DNA from: JAYSYM01 sp964543475
GTDB lineage: Bacteria; Bdellovibrionota; Bdellovibrionia; Bdellovibrionales; JAMPXM01
NCBI GenBank assembly: GCA_964543475.1
Contig: CAZIYJ010000002.1
Coordinates: forward strand, 186,001 to 250,000
Direction: 5' to 3'
Length of the DNA stretch: 64,000 nucleotides
Positions 33,905 to 42,897 of this stretch are shown piece by piece; the first letter of the stretch is position 1, and every line of letters begins with the position of its first letter. Both the position numbers and the translations under genes were made by a program. The notes under the pieces were generated by a model. That model saw only the letters and a list, made by a program, of their open reading frames with translations, was not told the DNA's origin and did no database searches.

Positions 33905-34042
33905 TTAGCCGACTTGCGCTGGGTTGTAGAAGATCCATCCTAAGAACGCTGCGATCACTAGACCTACGACCACATACAAAAGAATTCGGCCCGGAGTCCA
34001 AGCGCTTGCTAGTTGTGGGTGGTAATTACTTTTATTACTCAT
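33905..34042 (-). CDS. 45-residue single-pass membrane peptide
   Basis: The ATG at 34042 has GAGGAGAG about six bases upstream, a strong site, and gives MSNKSNYHPQLASAWTPGRI followed by one hydrophobic helix (LLYVVVGLVIAAFLGWIFY) and a short NPAQVG tail. A longer frame to 34114 adds residues without a ribosome site. Such peptides are missed by many gene callers. It has its own terminator. A TGAGACA half-site (34074-34080) lies just upstream. The role is unknown; small hydrophobic peptides often regulate larger membrane proteins. Confidence 0.75.
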   Translation of the reverse strand: MSNKSNYHPQLASAWTPGRILLYVVVGLVIAAFLGWIFYNPAQVG

Positions 34043-34101
34043 GATGTCTCTCCTCGTTTGAGTACGCTTAAAGTGAGACAGCAAGGTAGCCTTCACCGAG
34101 A

Positions 34102-34137
34102 AAAAAAGCCTCAAGGTTTGTACACACTTGAGGCTTA
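34102..34137 (-). terminator. Intrinsic terminator after the large subtilase gene
   Basis: GCCTCAAG and CTTGAGGC pair perfectly across a 12-base loop; on the minus strand the stem is followed by seven T residues. It lies about 54 bases after the protease stop at 34191. Confidence 0.92.
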
Positions 34138-34190
34138 ATTCGTTTAAAAATATCCGTAGTCTATCGGTATCGGCAAAGCCGACGTCATTC

Positions 34191-37100
34191 TTACTTAATG
34201 GCCAAGGCGCTGCCGTAAGTCGCTTTCACCTGCTGAGACTGATCGTCTTTATCAAATCCGCCAACAACAGTTCGGTTGTGAGGGAAGAGGGCCACTAATT
34301 TTTCTGAGCCAACACCTTTGGTTAATTCAATGGTTTTGCTTTCTCCCGCCAAAAGAGTAGTTTTCTCAGGCATATCTGTGAAGCCCTGCCCGCCGACTGT
34401 CACATTGAGCGAGTACCATTTGTTATTGAGGTAATCATCAAACTCAATCGCAGAGATTTCTTGATAGCTTGCTGCGACCTGTACCGAAAGCTCGCCGCTT
34501 GCAGTCCGCTTAAGTGCAGATACCGGAGCCTCAACGATCGCAATTGTTGAGTGATCAATCGCATTGAACTCATTAAGCTCAAGCACCGCTTCAGCATAGT
34601 TCTCTTCAACTTTTTTGCCAGCTGCCACATCGATTTCAAATTGTCGGCGAAGTTCGCGAGTTTTTACTGCGTCGAGGAGGATGCTCGCATATGTCTTGCC
34701 CGGAAGACCTTTTAAATGATCTTGCTTTGCACCAACAAGCTCTTGATCAGCAATTTTGTCGCCGTCTGCATCTATCAAAACTGATACTTCGCAATTGTCC
34801 CAAGTCGTCATTGGCTCATAAAGTTTTGCAGCTACTTGCAACACTTCAACACCCTCGTGATTAACAATACGGTAGCTCACTTCGCTTAAGTCACAAGCCT
34901 TCGAGCGTGACTTGTCATGAGTCGTATCTTTCTTACGAGCATCAGTTGCTAGTAAATTAAAGAGGTAGGCATCGCCACCATTAACTCCGCGATTTGAGAG
35001 AACCGCAGTTGTCACCGCACCAACACTGTCTTTTGCAGACGTCGATGAAACTTTTAGTGAATCAACTTTCACTTGAGCTAAACGATTCACTACTGCAAGT
35101 ACCGGGAGACGAAGAACTTCGCCAGCTAAATCCGAAAGTTTGATTAAACCATCGAGCTCACCAGAAGTTTCTTTAATCGCTGACGCATTCACAGTGAATT
35201 TTAATGAAACCGTCTTTGACTCACCTGCCGTCAGCAATAGGTTCGTAGGGCCCGACATTGAAATTCCTGAGTCACCTTCGAACGAAACCAAAACGCTAAC
35301 ATCAGACTTAGTAATGTTCTTCACGGTGAACTCACGCTTTAAAACTTTTTGTGTCTCAAGCGTCATCTCACCAAGACTCACCGCCACCGGATTAGCGATT
35401 AGCTTTGCATCGAGTGCCGAAAGTATTTGAACTCGACCCGCGCCCTGTCGACTGATTGAGTACGGCACTTTATTTTCATCAATCATCGATTTAGCTGTTC
35501 CAACTGCCATCGCTTTTAATTCTAAAGCTGTCAAAGTCGGATGAGCCTGCTTCAACAATGCGACCACACCACTCATGTGAGGTGCTGCCATTGAAGTTCC
35601 TGACATTGATTCACCTTCAGCACCGCCACCCATTTTCGCCGAAACAATCGCATTCCCCGGAGCAGCAATTTCAGGTTTCACCAGTGCATCGAGTGAGCGC
35701 GGACCTTTAGAAGAGAATGCAGCCATCGTGTCGATAAGCTCTGGCTTCTCAATTTTTCGATCTGTGTTGAACTGAATAGTGACCGCACCTTGTGCTTGCG
35801 CAGCCTTCAGCAATTCTCCTAGTTCTTGCGTGATCATAATCGCAGGAACTTTGAAATCGCCCTCGCCACCCATTTGGAATGCAGGCCCTGGCTGATTGTT
35901 CGCAACAACTACACCAATCGCGCCTGCTTCAACTGACCGACGAATCTTTTCGGCAAACGGAACAATACCGCGATCCGCTAGTGCCACTTTTCCAACGAGT
36001 TTCGCTTTTAATTCATCGCTAAAATCTTTATCGGCAAGGCCAACGTGAACAAGTTCACCGCTAACGTCTCCCGACTCTTCGATTGATTGAGCAATTGGAG
36101 CCTCTACTGCTTCAGTATAAATTTCTGGATCATTTACAGTCGAGAATTTTACTCCTCTAAATTTCCAGTTGTGATCCATATTATCGACTGACGCCGCGAC
36201 AGAAATTGCGTCTTCAGCAACACTCGGAGCACCAACCACATACGATGTGTCTCCGCTGTTTCCCGCAGAGGCGACCACTGACACTCCACCACTAACTGTA
36301 TTACGAACAGCTTCAGTGTAGAGAATGTGTGCTTCACCGTAGCCACTGCCCAAAGATAAATTCACAACATCTAATCGGTCAGTAAGGTCAGCATCAGCAT
36401 TTGGATCAAGTGAGTATTCGAGTGCCGCAATCACAACTGCATCACCCGTTGAACCGTCTTTACCAAAAACCTTGATTGCATAGAGCAGAGCATCTGGAGC
36501 GACGCCGTCGTATGAGTTCACGCCGTCACCAATTCCTGCTACTGATCCTGCCACGTGAGTGCCATGTCCGCCCTCATCAATTGGATTCACATCTGGTAGC
36601 GGAATGCGATTTGAGAAATTTCCTGATGCAGAGTCGTAGCGTGTTCCAACTAAGTCGACACCGCCAACAACTTTTTGTGATGGATAGCCTGCAGATGGTT
36701 GAGTTGGGTCAATCGCTTTGAACGCGTCGACTGTTCCTGCTCCGCCAAACATTGCGTGCGTGTAGTCGATACCCGTATCGATAATGCCGACTTTAATGCC
36801 TTGCCCACGAATGCCGCGCTGGTGTGCTACGTCGCCACCGATGAACTTAACAGAATTTCGCTCGCGAATATTCTCCCAGCTTGGCTTCTTGGTTTCTTCT
36901 TTAAGAACCGGTCGCGAAAAGTTTCCTGAACCTTCAACAGTTAAAACATTCGAAAGTGCTTTGATTTTTTCTAATGCCGATGAGGGAGTAGAAACTGCGA
37001 TACCGTTAAGAACCATTCGGTATTTAAAGATGACTTTAATTTCTGAGGAAAGTTTTTGAAGATCCGCAATGAGCTGATCTTGCTCAGCCGTGATCGCTTT

Positions 37101-37325
37101 AAGTTGTTCCTGGTTTACAACTTGTTTTCCCTCAACTGTAGTCATCGTCTTGACGAGTGGAGCTTGAGATAACTTGATGAGAACAAAAGCTGAGTCAGCG
37201 ATTTGCGGACGAGTGCTAAATATCGCATCTAAGCCCGGAAGTAGGTTAACAGCGCTCTTCGGCGAGCATGCCGATAACAAAGCAGCAGAAACAACGAACA
37301 CGATTTTCGCTAGATTTACCTTCAC
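34191..37325 (-). CDS. Large lipid-anchored subtilisin with PA domain (S8)
   Basis: A 1044-residue exported protease. The lipoprotein signal is MKVNLAKIVFVVSAALLSAC (Cys20). An I9-like propeptide region spans about 40-130. The catalytic residues are Asp183 (IIDTGIDYTH), His254 (GGHGTHVAGS) and Ser578 (MSGTSMAAPHMSG). A protease-associated (PA) domain is inserted between His and Ser (about 390-500; IRRSVEAGAIGVVVANNQP). About 400 residues of beta-rich C-terminal domains follow, with FTVKNITKSDVSVLVSFEG resembling a Fn3-like fold. Such proteases degrade extracellular protein; lipid anchoring would keep this one at the cell surface or in the periplasm. A terminator follows at 34102. Confidence 0.94.
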   Translation of the reverse strand: MKVNLAKIVFVVSAALLSACSPKSAVNLLPGLDAIFSTRPQIADSAFVLIKLSQAPLVKTMTTVEGKQVVNQEQLKAITAEQDQLIADLQKLSSEIKVIFKYRMVLNGIAVSTPSSALEKIKALSNVLTVEGSGNFSRPVLKEETKKPSWENIRERNSVKFIGGDVAHQRGIRGQGIKVGIIDTGIDYTHAMFGGAGTVDAFKAIDPTQPSAGYPSQKVVGGVDLVGTRYDSASGNFSNRIPLPDVNPIDEGGHGTHVAGSVAGIGDGVNSYDGVAPDALLYAIKVFGKDGSTGDAVVIAALEYSLDPNADADLTDRLDVVNLSLGSGYGEAHILYTEAVRNTVSGGVSVVASAGNSGDTSYVVGAPSVAEDAISVAASVDNMDHNWKFRGVKFSTVNDPEIYTEAVEAPIAQSIEESGDVSGELVHVGLADKDFSDELKAKLVGKVALADRGIVPFAEKIRRSVEAGAIGVVVANNQPGPAFQMGGEGDFKVPAIMITQELGELLKAAQAQGAVTIQFNTDRKIEKPELIDTMAAFSSKGPRSLDALVKPEIAAPGNAIVSAKMGGGAEGESMSGTSMAAPHMSGVVALLKQAHPTLTALELKAMAVGTAKSMIDENKVPYSISRQGAGRVQILSALDAKLIANPVAVSLGEMTLETQKVLKREFTVKNITKSDVSVLVSFEGDSGISMSGPTNLLLTAGESKTVSLKFTVNASAIKETSGELDGLIKLSDLAGEVLRLPVLAVVNRLAQVKVDSLKVSSTSAKDSVGAVTTAVLSNRGVNGGDAYLFNLLATDARKKDTTHDKSRSKACDLSEVSYRIVNHEGVEVLQVAAKLYEPMTTWDNCEVSVLIDADGDKIADQELVGAKQDHLKGLPGKTYASILLDAVKTRELRRQFEIDVAAGKKVEENYAEAVLELNEFNAIDHSTIAIVEAPVSALKRTASGELSVQVAASYQEISAIEFDDYLNNKWYSLNVTVGGQGFTDMPEKTTLLAGESKTIELTKGVGSEKLVALFPHNRTVVGGFDKDDQSQQVKATYGSALAIK

Positions 37326-37450
37326 TTATGTCCCCCTCGAACAGTCCGGTAGCAAGATGCCTCCGAACAGTTGTTGATTAACTAAACGTGAGAGACATTT
37401 GCAAACACTTCGCCAAGTTTTAGAGAGGATTTCGCACCGTGCGGCGCATA

Positions 37451-37480
37451 AAAAAAGCCAACCCAGTAGGGTCGGCTTTT
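37451..37480. terminator. Bidirectional intrinsic terminator
   Basis: AGCCAACCC-AGTA-GGGTCGGCT forms a stem with one mismatch; six A residues precede it and four T residues follow on the plus strand, so it can work both ways. It mainly serves the minus-strand gene ending at 37509. Confidence 0.88.
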
Positions 37481-37508
37481 CTATTCGAAGCATTCTCGAA
37501 TTCGTAAA

Positions 37509-37970
37509 TTATCTGCGGCCAGATTTAATTTTGACCTGCATTTTTGAGATCAAATGAACGGCCATTTTCTCGTGAACTTTGCACATTTTAAGTTCATCAC
37601 GGCGATAAGAGCGCTGTGATGGAGTCAAAGTGCCAGTCTCAAGTTCCATTTCATAATCCATTTTAGAGCCACGGATTCCATCGAGTTCTTTAGTTTGTTG
37701 CTTAAAGAGTTTCGAAACACCCGAGAGAGGAGCTACTTCTAACCACTCTTGCTTGTTCTTATACCAGCTCACCATTCTTAAGAAGCGAGCTTTGTTTTTT
37801 GCCAACGTGAAACGTGGCATTTGGTCATCAGCGAGTTCTAGGATGTTCTCAATCGAATCGACATCAAAGTCGTTGTCTTCATCATCAATGATGTTGTTAA
37901 GCACTGCTGCTGGTGGCGGAACCATCTTCTTAAGTTCCTGCATTTTCTCAATCTCAGGTGAATTCAACAC
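37509..37970 (-). CDS. Cytoplasmic protein of unknown function
   Basis: The start is the GTG at 37970, which has AGGAGG seven bases upstream; the longer frame to 38051 would start in a region without one. The 153-residue protein is charged and mostly helical, with an acidic stretch (IIDDEDNDFDVDSIENIL, about 28-45), a central QTKELDGIRGSKMDYEMELETG and a basic, Lys/Arg-rich end (KMQVKIKSGRR). No signal, metal or catalytic motif is seen. It has its own terminator and stands alone between the large subtilase and hemB. Confidence 0.72.
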   Translation of the reverse strand: MLNSPEIEKMQELKKMVPPPAAVLNNIIDDEDNDFDVDSIENILELADDQMPRFTLAKNKARFLRMVSWYKNKQEWLEVAPLSGVSKLFKQQTKELDGIRGSKMDYEMELETGTLTPSQRSYRRDELKMCKVHEKMAVHLISKMQVKIKSGRR

Positions 37971-38196
37971 TAAACGTCCTCCTGGCTCGAACAATAATAA
38001 AGCACTGCAAATGTTTGTCTGCGGCGTTGTGGGGAAACTCTTGTATACCACAGTTATCGATAAACGAAAGGGGGCCCTCTGGGATAGCCTACGTCGTCTT
38101 TACGAGTTATTAATTATTATGTGATTTCAATAGCTTGCATCGATTTCTTACATGGAAAAAGGTGCATAACACTTTCAAAGAAATATTTACGACAGA

Positions 38197-39204
38197 CTAT
38201 TTACGACGAATCGACTCAGCGGCCGCCATCTTTTGAGCTGCTGCAATTGCGAAATATGTGAAAATCATATCTGCGCCAGCTCTCTTTATTGAAAGTAGCG
38301 ACTCTAGCATCGCGCGATCTCCATCAATCCAACCTTTTTCAGCGGCCGCCTTGATCATCGAGTATTCGCCGCTGACCTGATACGCAGCAACTGGAACATC
38401 GAAAGTCGCACGCACCAACTGAATGATATCGAGATAGCTTCCCGCAGGCTTCACCATCACGATGTCGGCCCCTTCTTCGATGTCGAGTGCAACTTCGCGA
38501 AGAGCTTCGCGTTTATTAGCCGGATTCATTTGATATGTTTTTTTATCTCCTGAGCGAGGAGCAGAATCTAAAGCTTCGCGAAATGGCCCGTAAAAACTTG
38601 AAGCATACTTGGCAGCATAAGAAAGTATAGAAACGTTCTCGTGACCTTCGTTATCAAGTGCTGAGCGAATAAATCCTACCCGCCCATCCATCATGTCTGA
38701 AGGTGCAACGATGTCTGCGCCAGCTTCGGCTTGTGAGATCGCCATTTCCGCTAAGATTGGAAGAGTTGCATCGTTAATGATTTGCCCTTTCTCAACCATG
38801 CCATCATGACCATCGGTTGAATAAGGATCCATCGCGACATCAGTAATAACTGCGAGTTCAGGAATTGCGTTTTTTAAATCTCGAATCGTGTTCTGCAAAA
38901 GGCCTTTGCGATTTCGTGATTCACTTGCGCGCTTGTCCTTTTTTTTGTTTTCGATGACCGGAAACAACGCCACCGCTGGAATCCCCAAACGATAGGCCTC
39001 TTTTGCAATTTTAATGATGTTGTCGCGCGAGTATCTTTCGACACCTGGCATAGCTTTAATGCCAACTTTTTGATTCTTCCCTTCCATCACAAATAACGGA
39101 AGTATCAAATTCGAAGTTAGGAGTGTGGTCTCTTCAACTAAGCTACGGATAGCTGCTGATTTTCGATTACGTCTTGGTCGCGCTACAAGATTTATTTCGC
39201 TCAT
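38197..39204 (-). CDS. hemB: Porphobilinogen synthase (delta-aminolevulinate dehydratase)
   Basis: This enzyme joins two 5-aminolevulinates into porphobilinogen, an early step of haem synthesis. From the ATG at 39204 (GAAGG just upstream) it has 335 residues. Family motifs are PLFVMEG near the start, SRDNIIKIA, VITDVAMDPYSTDGHDG, DIVAPSDMMDGRVG, the catalytic lysine in ADIVMVKPAGSYLD, and AYQVSGEYSM near the end. VAMDPYSTDGHDG lacks the cysteine-rich zinc triad, so it is the Mg-type enzyme. The TTG-initiated frame from 39225 would add seven residues and is less likely. Confidence 0.95.
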   Translation of the reverse strand: MSEINLVARPRRNRKSAAIRSLVEETTLLTSNLILPLFVMEGKNQKVGIKAMPGVERYSRDNIIKIAKEAYRLGIPAVALFPVIENKKKDKRASESRNRKGLLQNTIRDLKNAIPELAVITDVAMDPYSTDGHDGMVEKGQIINDATLPILAEMAISQAEAGADIVAPSDMMDGRVGFIRSALDNEGHENVSILSYAAKYASSFYGPFREALDSAPRSGDKKTYQMNPANKREALREVALDIEEGADIVMVKPAGSYLDIIQLVRATFDVPVAAYQVSGEYSMIKAAAEKGWIDGDRAMLESLLSIKRAGADMIFTYFAIAAAQKMAAAESIRRK

Positions 39205-39254
39205 ACCTTCAAATAGCTTAGCCAAGGCACGGATGTCACAAGATTTCTCAACGG

Positions 39255-40004
39255 CTAAGCTTTAGTTTTAGCTTGGTTGGCGACGGCATGAGTGGCTTTT
39301 GCAATCGTCTCGGGATCTCCGATGTAGTAACGCCGAATCGGCTTAAGATCATCGGTCAGTTCGTAAACGATAGGTACAGCTGTAGGTAAATTAAGGTCCG
39401 CGATTTCTTCATCAGAAATGTTCTCTAGGTACTTGATGAGTGCCCTTAAAGAGTTTCCGTGAGCTGCAATCAAAACACTTTTTCCAGCCCTTACCTGCGG
39501 AGCAATTGTCTTTTCCCAAAAAGGAATAACTCTCGCTACTGTGTCTTTGAGAGACTCAGTAGACGGAAGATGTTGCGCCGGAATCGCGCTATAGCGCGGA
39601 TCTTGTTTTGGATGACGAGGGTCATTGGTATCTATTGGCGGAGGCGGAAGGTCGTAACTTCTTCTCCACACAAAAACTTGGTCATCCCCGTGCTTAGCGG
39701 CCGTCTCGGCTTTGTTAAGACCCTGAAGAGACCCGTAATGACGTTCATTAAGCTCCCAGTGCTTAGTCACTGGAATCCAAGAGAGATTCATCTCATCGAG
39801 TATGACGTTGAGTGTACGTATTGCGCGGCTCAATAGCGAAGTATAGGCGTAGTCGAATTTAAAACCCTCAGCTTTAAGCTGCAGACCTGCTCGGTGAGCC
39901 TCTGCGCGGCCAACGTCTGAGAGGTCAACATCGGTCCAACCTGTAAATCGATTTTCTTTATTCCAAATACTTTCGCCATGTCGAATAAGAACGAGCTTTT
40001 TCAT
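39255..40004 (-). CDS. gpmA: 2,3-bisphosphoglycerate-dependent phosphoglycerate mutase
   Basis: It interconverts 3- and 2-phosphoglycerate in glycolysis and gluconeogenesis. From the ATG at 40004 it has 249 residues, standard for GpmA. Motifs are the phosphohistidine LIRHGESIWNKENRFTGW at the start, TSLLSRAIRTL, the second catalytic region HWELNERHYGSLQGLNKAE, RRSYDLPPPP and VLIAAHGNSLRALIKYLE. The longer in-frame start (40040) adds a basic stretch before the first beta strand and is rejected. It is minus-strand, 50 bases upstream of hemB, and the histidine kinase is divergent. Confidence 0.95.
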   Translation of the reverse strand: MKKLVLIRHGESIWNKENRFTGWTDVDLSDVGRAEAHRAGLQLKAEGFKFDYAYTSLLSRAIRTLNVILDEMNLSWIPVTKHWELNERHYGSLQGLNKAETAAKHGDDQVFVWRRSYDLPPPPIDTNDPRHPKQDPRYSAIPAQHLPSTESLKDTVARVIPFWEKTIAPQVRAGKSVLIAAHGNSLRALIKYLENISDEEIADLNLPTAVPIVYELTDDLKPIRRYYIGDPETIAKATHAVANQAKTKA

Positions 40005-40113
40005 AAAACCTAGCCTACGCAGTATATTTCGACTATTCAAGGGCCGGTAAAAAATTCGATGCTTCTTGCCAGACTTGAAATTGCCCTCTCGGTGTTCTTA
40101 TAGTGCCCCACGC

Positions 40114-41445
40114 ATGTTTAATTCGATCAACCAACAACCTCTAAACTCCGCAACAAGTTCGCGAAGCCTAAGGGGATTTGAAAATCACGAGAAAGTTCTC
40201 GAGCTTTTAGCGAACGCCACTGGTGTGCTCGCTGACGGTAGCGATTACGAGCGGGCGATCAATTGCCTAGCTTCGATCTTGGTTAAAGACTTCGCTACTT
40301 GGTGCACGATAGACCTCGTTCAAGAAGATGGTTCAGTCGAACGTGTGACAGCCGCCCATCGTGATCAACACATGAGTGACGCAATCAAAAAAATGCAAAC
40401 CAGATACCCTGCCAGCCCCAGAGCTAAGCTCGGAGTTTACCGGGTCATACAAACGCGGCAGCCAATTCTAATTCCGCACATCAGCAATGAACAATGGGCA
40501 GAACGAGCGGAGAGCGTTGAGCATTTTGATCTAATTTTATCACTTGGTTCAACTTCTTACATGGTTGTCCCGCTGATCGCGAGGAATGAAGTTGTCGGCT
40601 CGATCATGCTCCTCTCAAACGATCGAACATTTAGCGAGCATGATTTAGAAGTGGCAGAGCATTTTGCAAGCTGGATCGCGATGGTGGTTGATAACATCTC
40701 TTTGTTCAAAAGAATGAAATCGACATTGGTTGCACTTGAATCGACGCAAAATAAGTTGATTCACTCTTCGAAACTGTCTGCCCTAGGGGTCATTGCGGCA
40801 GGAATTGCCCACGAGATTAATAACCCTCTAGCAGTCATCCGCCTTAGTACCGAAAAACTCAGAGCGCTCATTCCGAAGTCTGCAAAACAGGCTGAAGTTC
40901 ATTTCGAGCGCGTGCAGAGCGGAATTGATAGGATCGTCAAAATTATTTCTGGCGTGAATGACTTCTCTCGCGCCTGCGGCCCTACACTCTTGCCTATCGA
41001 CATCAATGATGTGACGGCCAACTCACTCGCACTTGTCGAAGGTCAGGCTAATACAACTAGTGTCGCAATAGAGTATGTAAGCCACCATCGGAACGTTATC
41101 GTAAATGGCTCAAGCTCTCGACTTCAGCAAGTGATCGTAAACATTCTGACGAACGCTATAGATGCAGTAGTTGAGAAAAAAAATGGCGGCAAAATTACAG
41201 TGGGCGTCTGGAAAGATAGCTCTGTTGCTCGCGTGATGGTCAATGATGATGGTGGCGGTGTTAGCCCTGATATTCGTGATCGAATCTTTGAGCCGTTCTT
41301 TACAACAAAGGGAGCCAAGGGCTCGGGCCTCGGACTTTCAATTTCACATGGAATTATTGAAGACCACGGCGGTCAGATCAAGTTCGAGTCAGAAGTCGGC
41401 TGTGGTACTCGCGTCACGATTGAAATTCCGCTTCTTATGCCTTAG
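40114..41445 (+). CDS. GAF-domain sensor histidine kinase (orphan)
   Basis: A cytoplasmic two-component sensor kinase; no membrane segment is visible. From the ATG at 40114 it has 443 residues. A GAF sensor domain (about 30-190, including YMVVPLIARNEVVGSIMLLS) is followed by a short coiled coil, the HisKA dimerisation domain with the phospho-histidine in AGIAHEINNPLAVIRL, and the HATPase core (N box NILTNAIDAV; G1 VNDDGGGVSPDIRDRIFEPF; G2 GSGLGLSISHGIIEDHGG). No response regulator is adjacent; the OmpR-type regulator at 21174 is a possible but unproven partner. The stop overlaps the convergent lipoprotein stop by four bases. Neither candidate start has a clear ribosome site. Confidence 0.88.
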   Translation: MFNSINQQPLNSATSSRSLRGFENHEKVLELLANATGVLADGSDYERAINCLASILVKDFATWCTIDLVQEDGSVERVTAAHRDQHMSDAIKKMQTRYPASPRAKLGVYRVIQTRQPILIPHISNEQWAERAESVEHFDLILSLGSTSYMVVPLIARNEVVGSIMLLSNDRTFSEHDLEVAEHFASWIAMVVDNISLFKRMKSTLVALESTQNKLIHSSKLSALGVIAAGIAHEINNPLAVIRLSTEKLRALIPKSAKQAEVHFERVQSGIDRIVKIISGVNDFSRACGPTLLPIDINDVTANSLALVEGQANTTSVAIEYVSHHRNVIVNGSSSRLQQVIVNILTNAIDAVVEKKNGGKITVGVWKDSSVARVMVNDDGGGVSPDIRDRIFEPFFTTKGAKGSGLGLSISHGIIEDHGGQIKFESEVGCGTRVTIEIPLLMP

Positions 41446-41948
41446 CGCTTCGCTCGGCATACGGGCGTCGATGAAACATCTGCAGACTCAACTTTAAGTT
41501 CATCATTTTGTACAAACCGCTGAATATCACCTTTGAACGAGACTGCGATTTCGGCGCCTAGCTCCTTCGAACGATAGACGTCGGCACCAAGCTTCTCGTC
41601 AGGCCCATGGCAGCCCACTACTGTCTTGACGAGCTCCATGTCTTTAACGCCATAGTGATTCTCGATTGCAGCCAAGGTGAGATTCTCGTCAGAAACTTCG
41701 AGGCCTTTGGCAGCTACTTTAGAGTGCTCATCGATTTTCAAAGTTATGTCTTTATAAGCCCAGTAGTTTGCATTCTCATTTTTATATGTCCGAGGTGGCT
41801 CACCAAGAAGTCTCACCACTTCGCTCGCCGGAACTCCGAGTTTCACTTGATCGAACTTCGATAATTCAGGCTTTTTAGTTAGATCGACTTTTGTTGCAGA
41901 CGAACACGCGACTAGCGAAACGAAGCTAAGAAGTACGATTGGTTTCAT
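41442..41948 (-). CDS. Small lipoprotein with SmpA/BamE-like motif
   Basis: From the ATG at 41948 it has 168 residues, starting MKPIVLLSFVSLVAC (lipobox LVAC). The segment FDQVKLGVPASEVVRLLGEPPR followed by WAYKDITLKID resembles the SmpA/OmlA (BamE) fold, which uses G-x(4-5)-V-x(2)-LLG-x-P. This suggests an outer-membrane assembly or periplasmic lipoprotein, but BamE assignment is not certain because BamE itself is shorter. The rest of the chain carries three cysteines. Frames extending further 5' lack the signal at the start and are rejected. Confidence 0.75.
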   Translation of the reverse strand: MKPIVLLSFVSLVACSSATKVDLTKKPELSKFDQVKLGVPASEVVRLLGEPPRTYKNENANYWAYKDITLKIDEHSKVAAKGLEVSDENLTLAAIENHYGVKDMELVKTVVGCHGPDEKLGADVYRSKELGAEIAVSFKGDIQRFVQNDELKVESADVSSTPVCRAKR

Positions 41949-42218
41949 GGTCTTAATTGTATATGGGAAGTGAGAGAAAAACGAGACGATGTCTAGGTGT
42001 CCATACCTACGGGAGTCATCCTTGACCACATCGCCCCTCCAGTTATTAATGATCAGGAAATTACCTCAGCTAAGCAATGAGAAAGTTTTGAACTCAACTT
42101 TTTTTATAAGGCTGAGCCAGACCTAAACGCCTAAGTGCGCGATTCCTCGTCAACACACCTAAGCGAGATTTGTGCTCAACAGGTTTTTTATTAACAAACG
42201 ATTTAGATTCGGGCAGGT

Positions 42219-42860
42219 CTAGCCGTTGCTGCCTCGGCCGCCAGAAGGTCCACCAGATCCGCCACCCCTACCGTCATTTGGGTTTTTTCGGCGTCGGTTG
42301 TTGCTTCGTCGCTGATTCGGATTGTTGTTGCCGCCCTGGTTGTTGTTTTGATTAGGGTTAGGCTTGCGCTGTTGGTTTTGATTTCGACGCTGGTTATTCT
42401 CACGCGCTCGAATTTCTTGCTCTTCTTTTAGTAGTTCGCTTTCGATTTGAGCATTACCAACATCGCCGACGGTTTCAGCGAGGATCGCGCCGTACATTCC
42501 AGATTGCCCAATTGATTCTTCGCGATTGTTAGGCCGAGCTTTATCGAGCCCCATTTTAATTTTCTTTTCTTTCTCAACTTGCTCAGTCAGGTCGACGGTG
42601 ATGTCACCGAAGCACCGCAGCTGACACGAAAGCCTTCGGTGATCAATGAAGTGACCAGTGCCGATTAAACCTAACTCGCTTGAGGCAGGTGGCGTGACGT
42701 TGTGTTCGCCATCAAGAACTCGCACGCGACATTCAGCGCAAGAAGGTACCCCGCGGCACACCGACTTAATGTAGATGCCATTATCTTGCGCGACATGCAG
42801 AACTGTTTGTCCTGGCTTGATTTCGCATTCGATATTTTGCGGTACAAATTTAACCTTCAC
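42219..42860 (-). CDS. 2Fe-2S ferredoxin with long Asn/Arg/Gly-rich tail
   Basis: A 213-residue protein. Residues 1-90 are a plant-type 2Fe-2S ferredoxin: VLHVAQDNGIY, cluster ligands Cys35, Cys41 and Cys44 (C-x5-C-x2-C) and a late Cys79 or Cys83 in LSCQLRC. The remaining 120 residues are charged and then almost purely Asn, Gln, Arg, Pro and Gly (RRNQNQQRKPNPNQNNNQGG), a disordered basic tail not seen in ordinary ferredoxins. The electron-transfer partner is unknown. The tail could bind RNA or membrane phospholipid; this is speculation. It follows tyrS by 37 bases on the same strand. Confidence 0.85.
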   Translation of the reverse strand: MKVKFVPQNIECEIKPGQTVLHVAQDNGIYIKSVCRGVPSCAECRVRVLDGEHNVTPPASSELGLIGTGHFIDHRRLSCQLRCFGDITVDLTEQVEKEKKIKMGLDKARPNNREESIGQSGMYGAILAETVGDVGNAQIESELLKEEQEIRARENNQRRNQNQQRKPNPNQNNNQGGNNNPNQRRSNNRRRKNPNDGRGGGSGGPSGGRGSNG

Positions 42861-42897
42861 GTTTTTTGCTTTCTTGGCTCAAGTAGATATTGGTCAC

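Noticed and set aside
38055..38075. DnaA-box-like TTATCGATAA
   Set aside because: One imperfect, palindromic site without a cluster or AT-rich unwinding region; not an origin.
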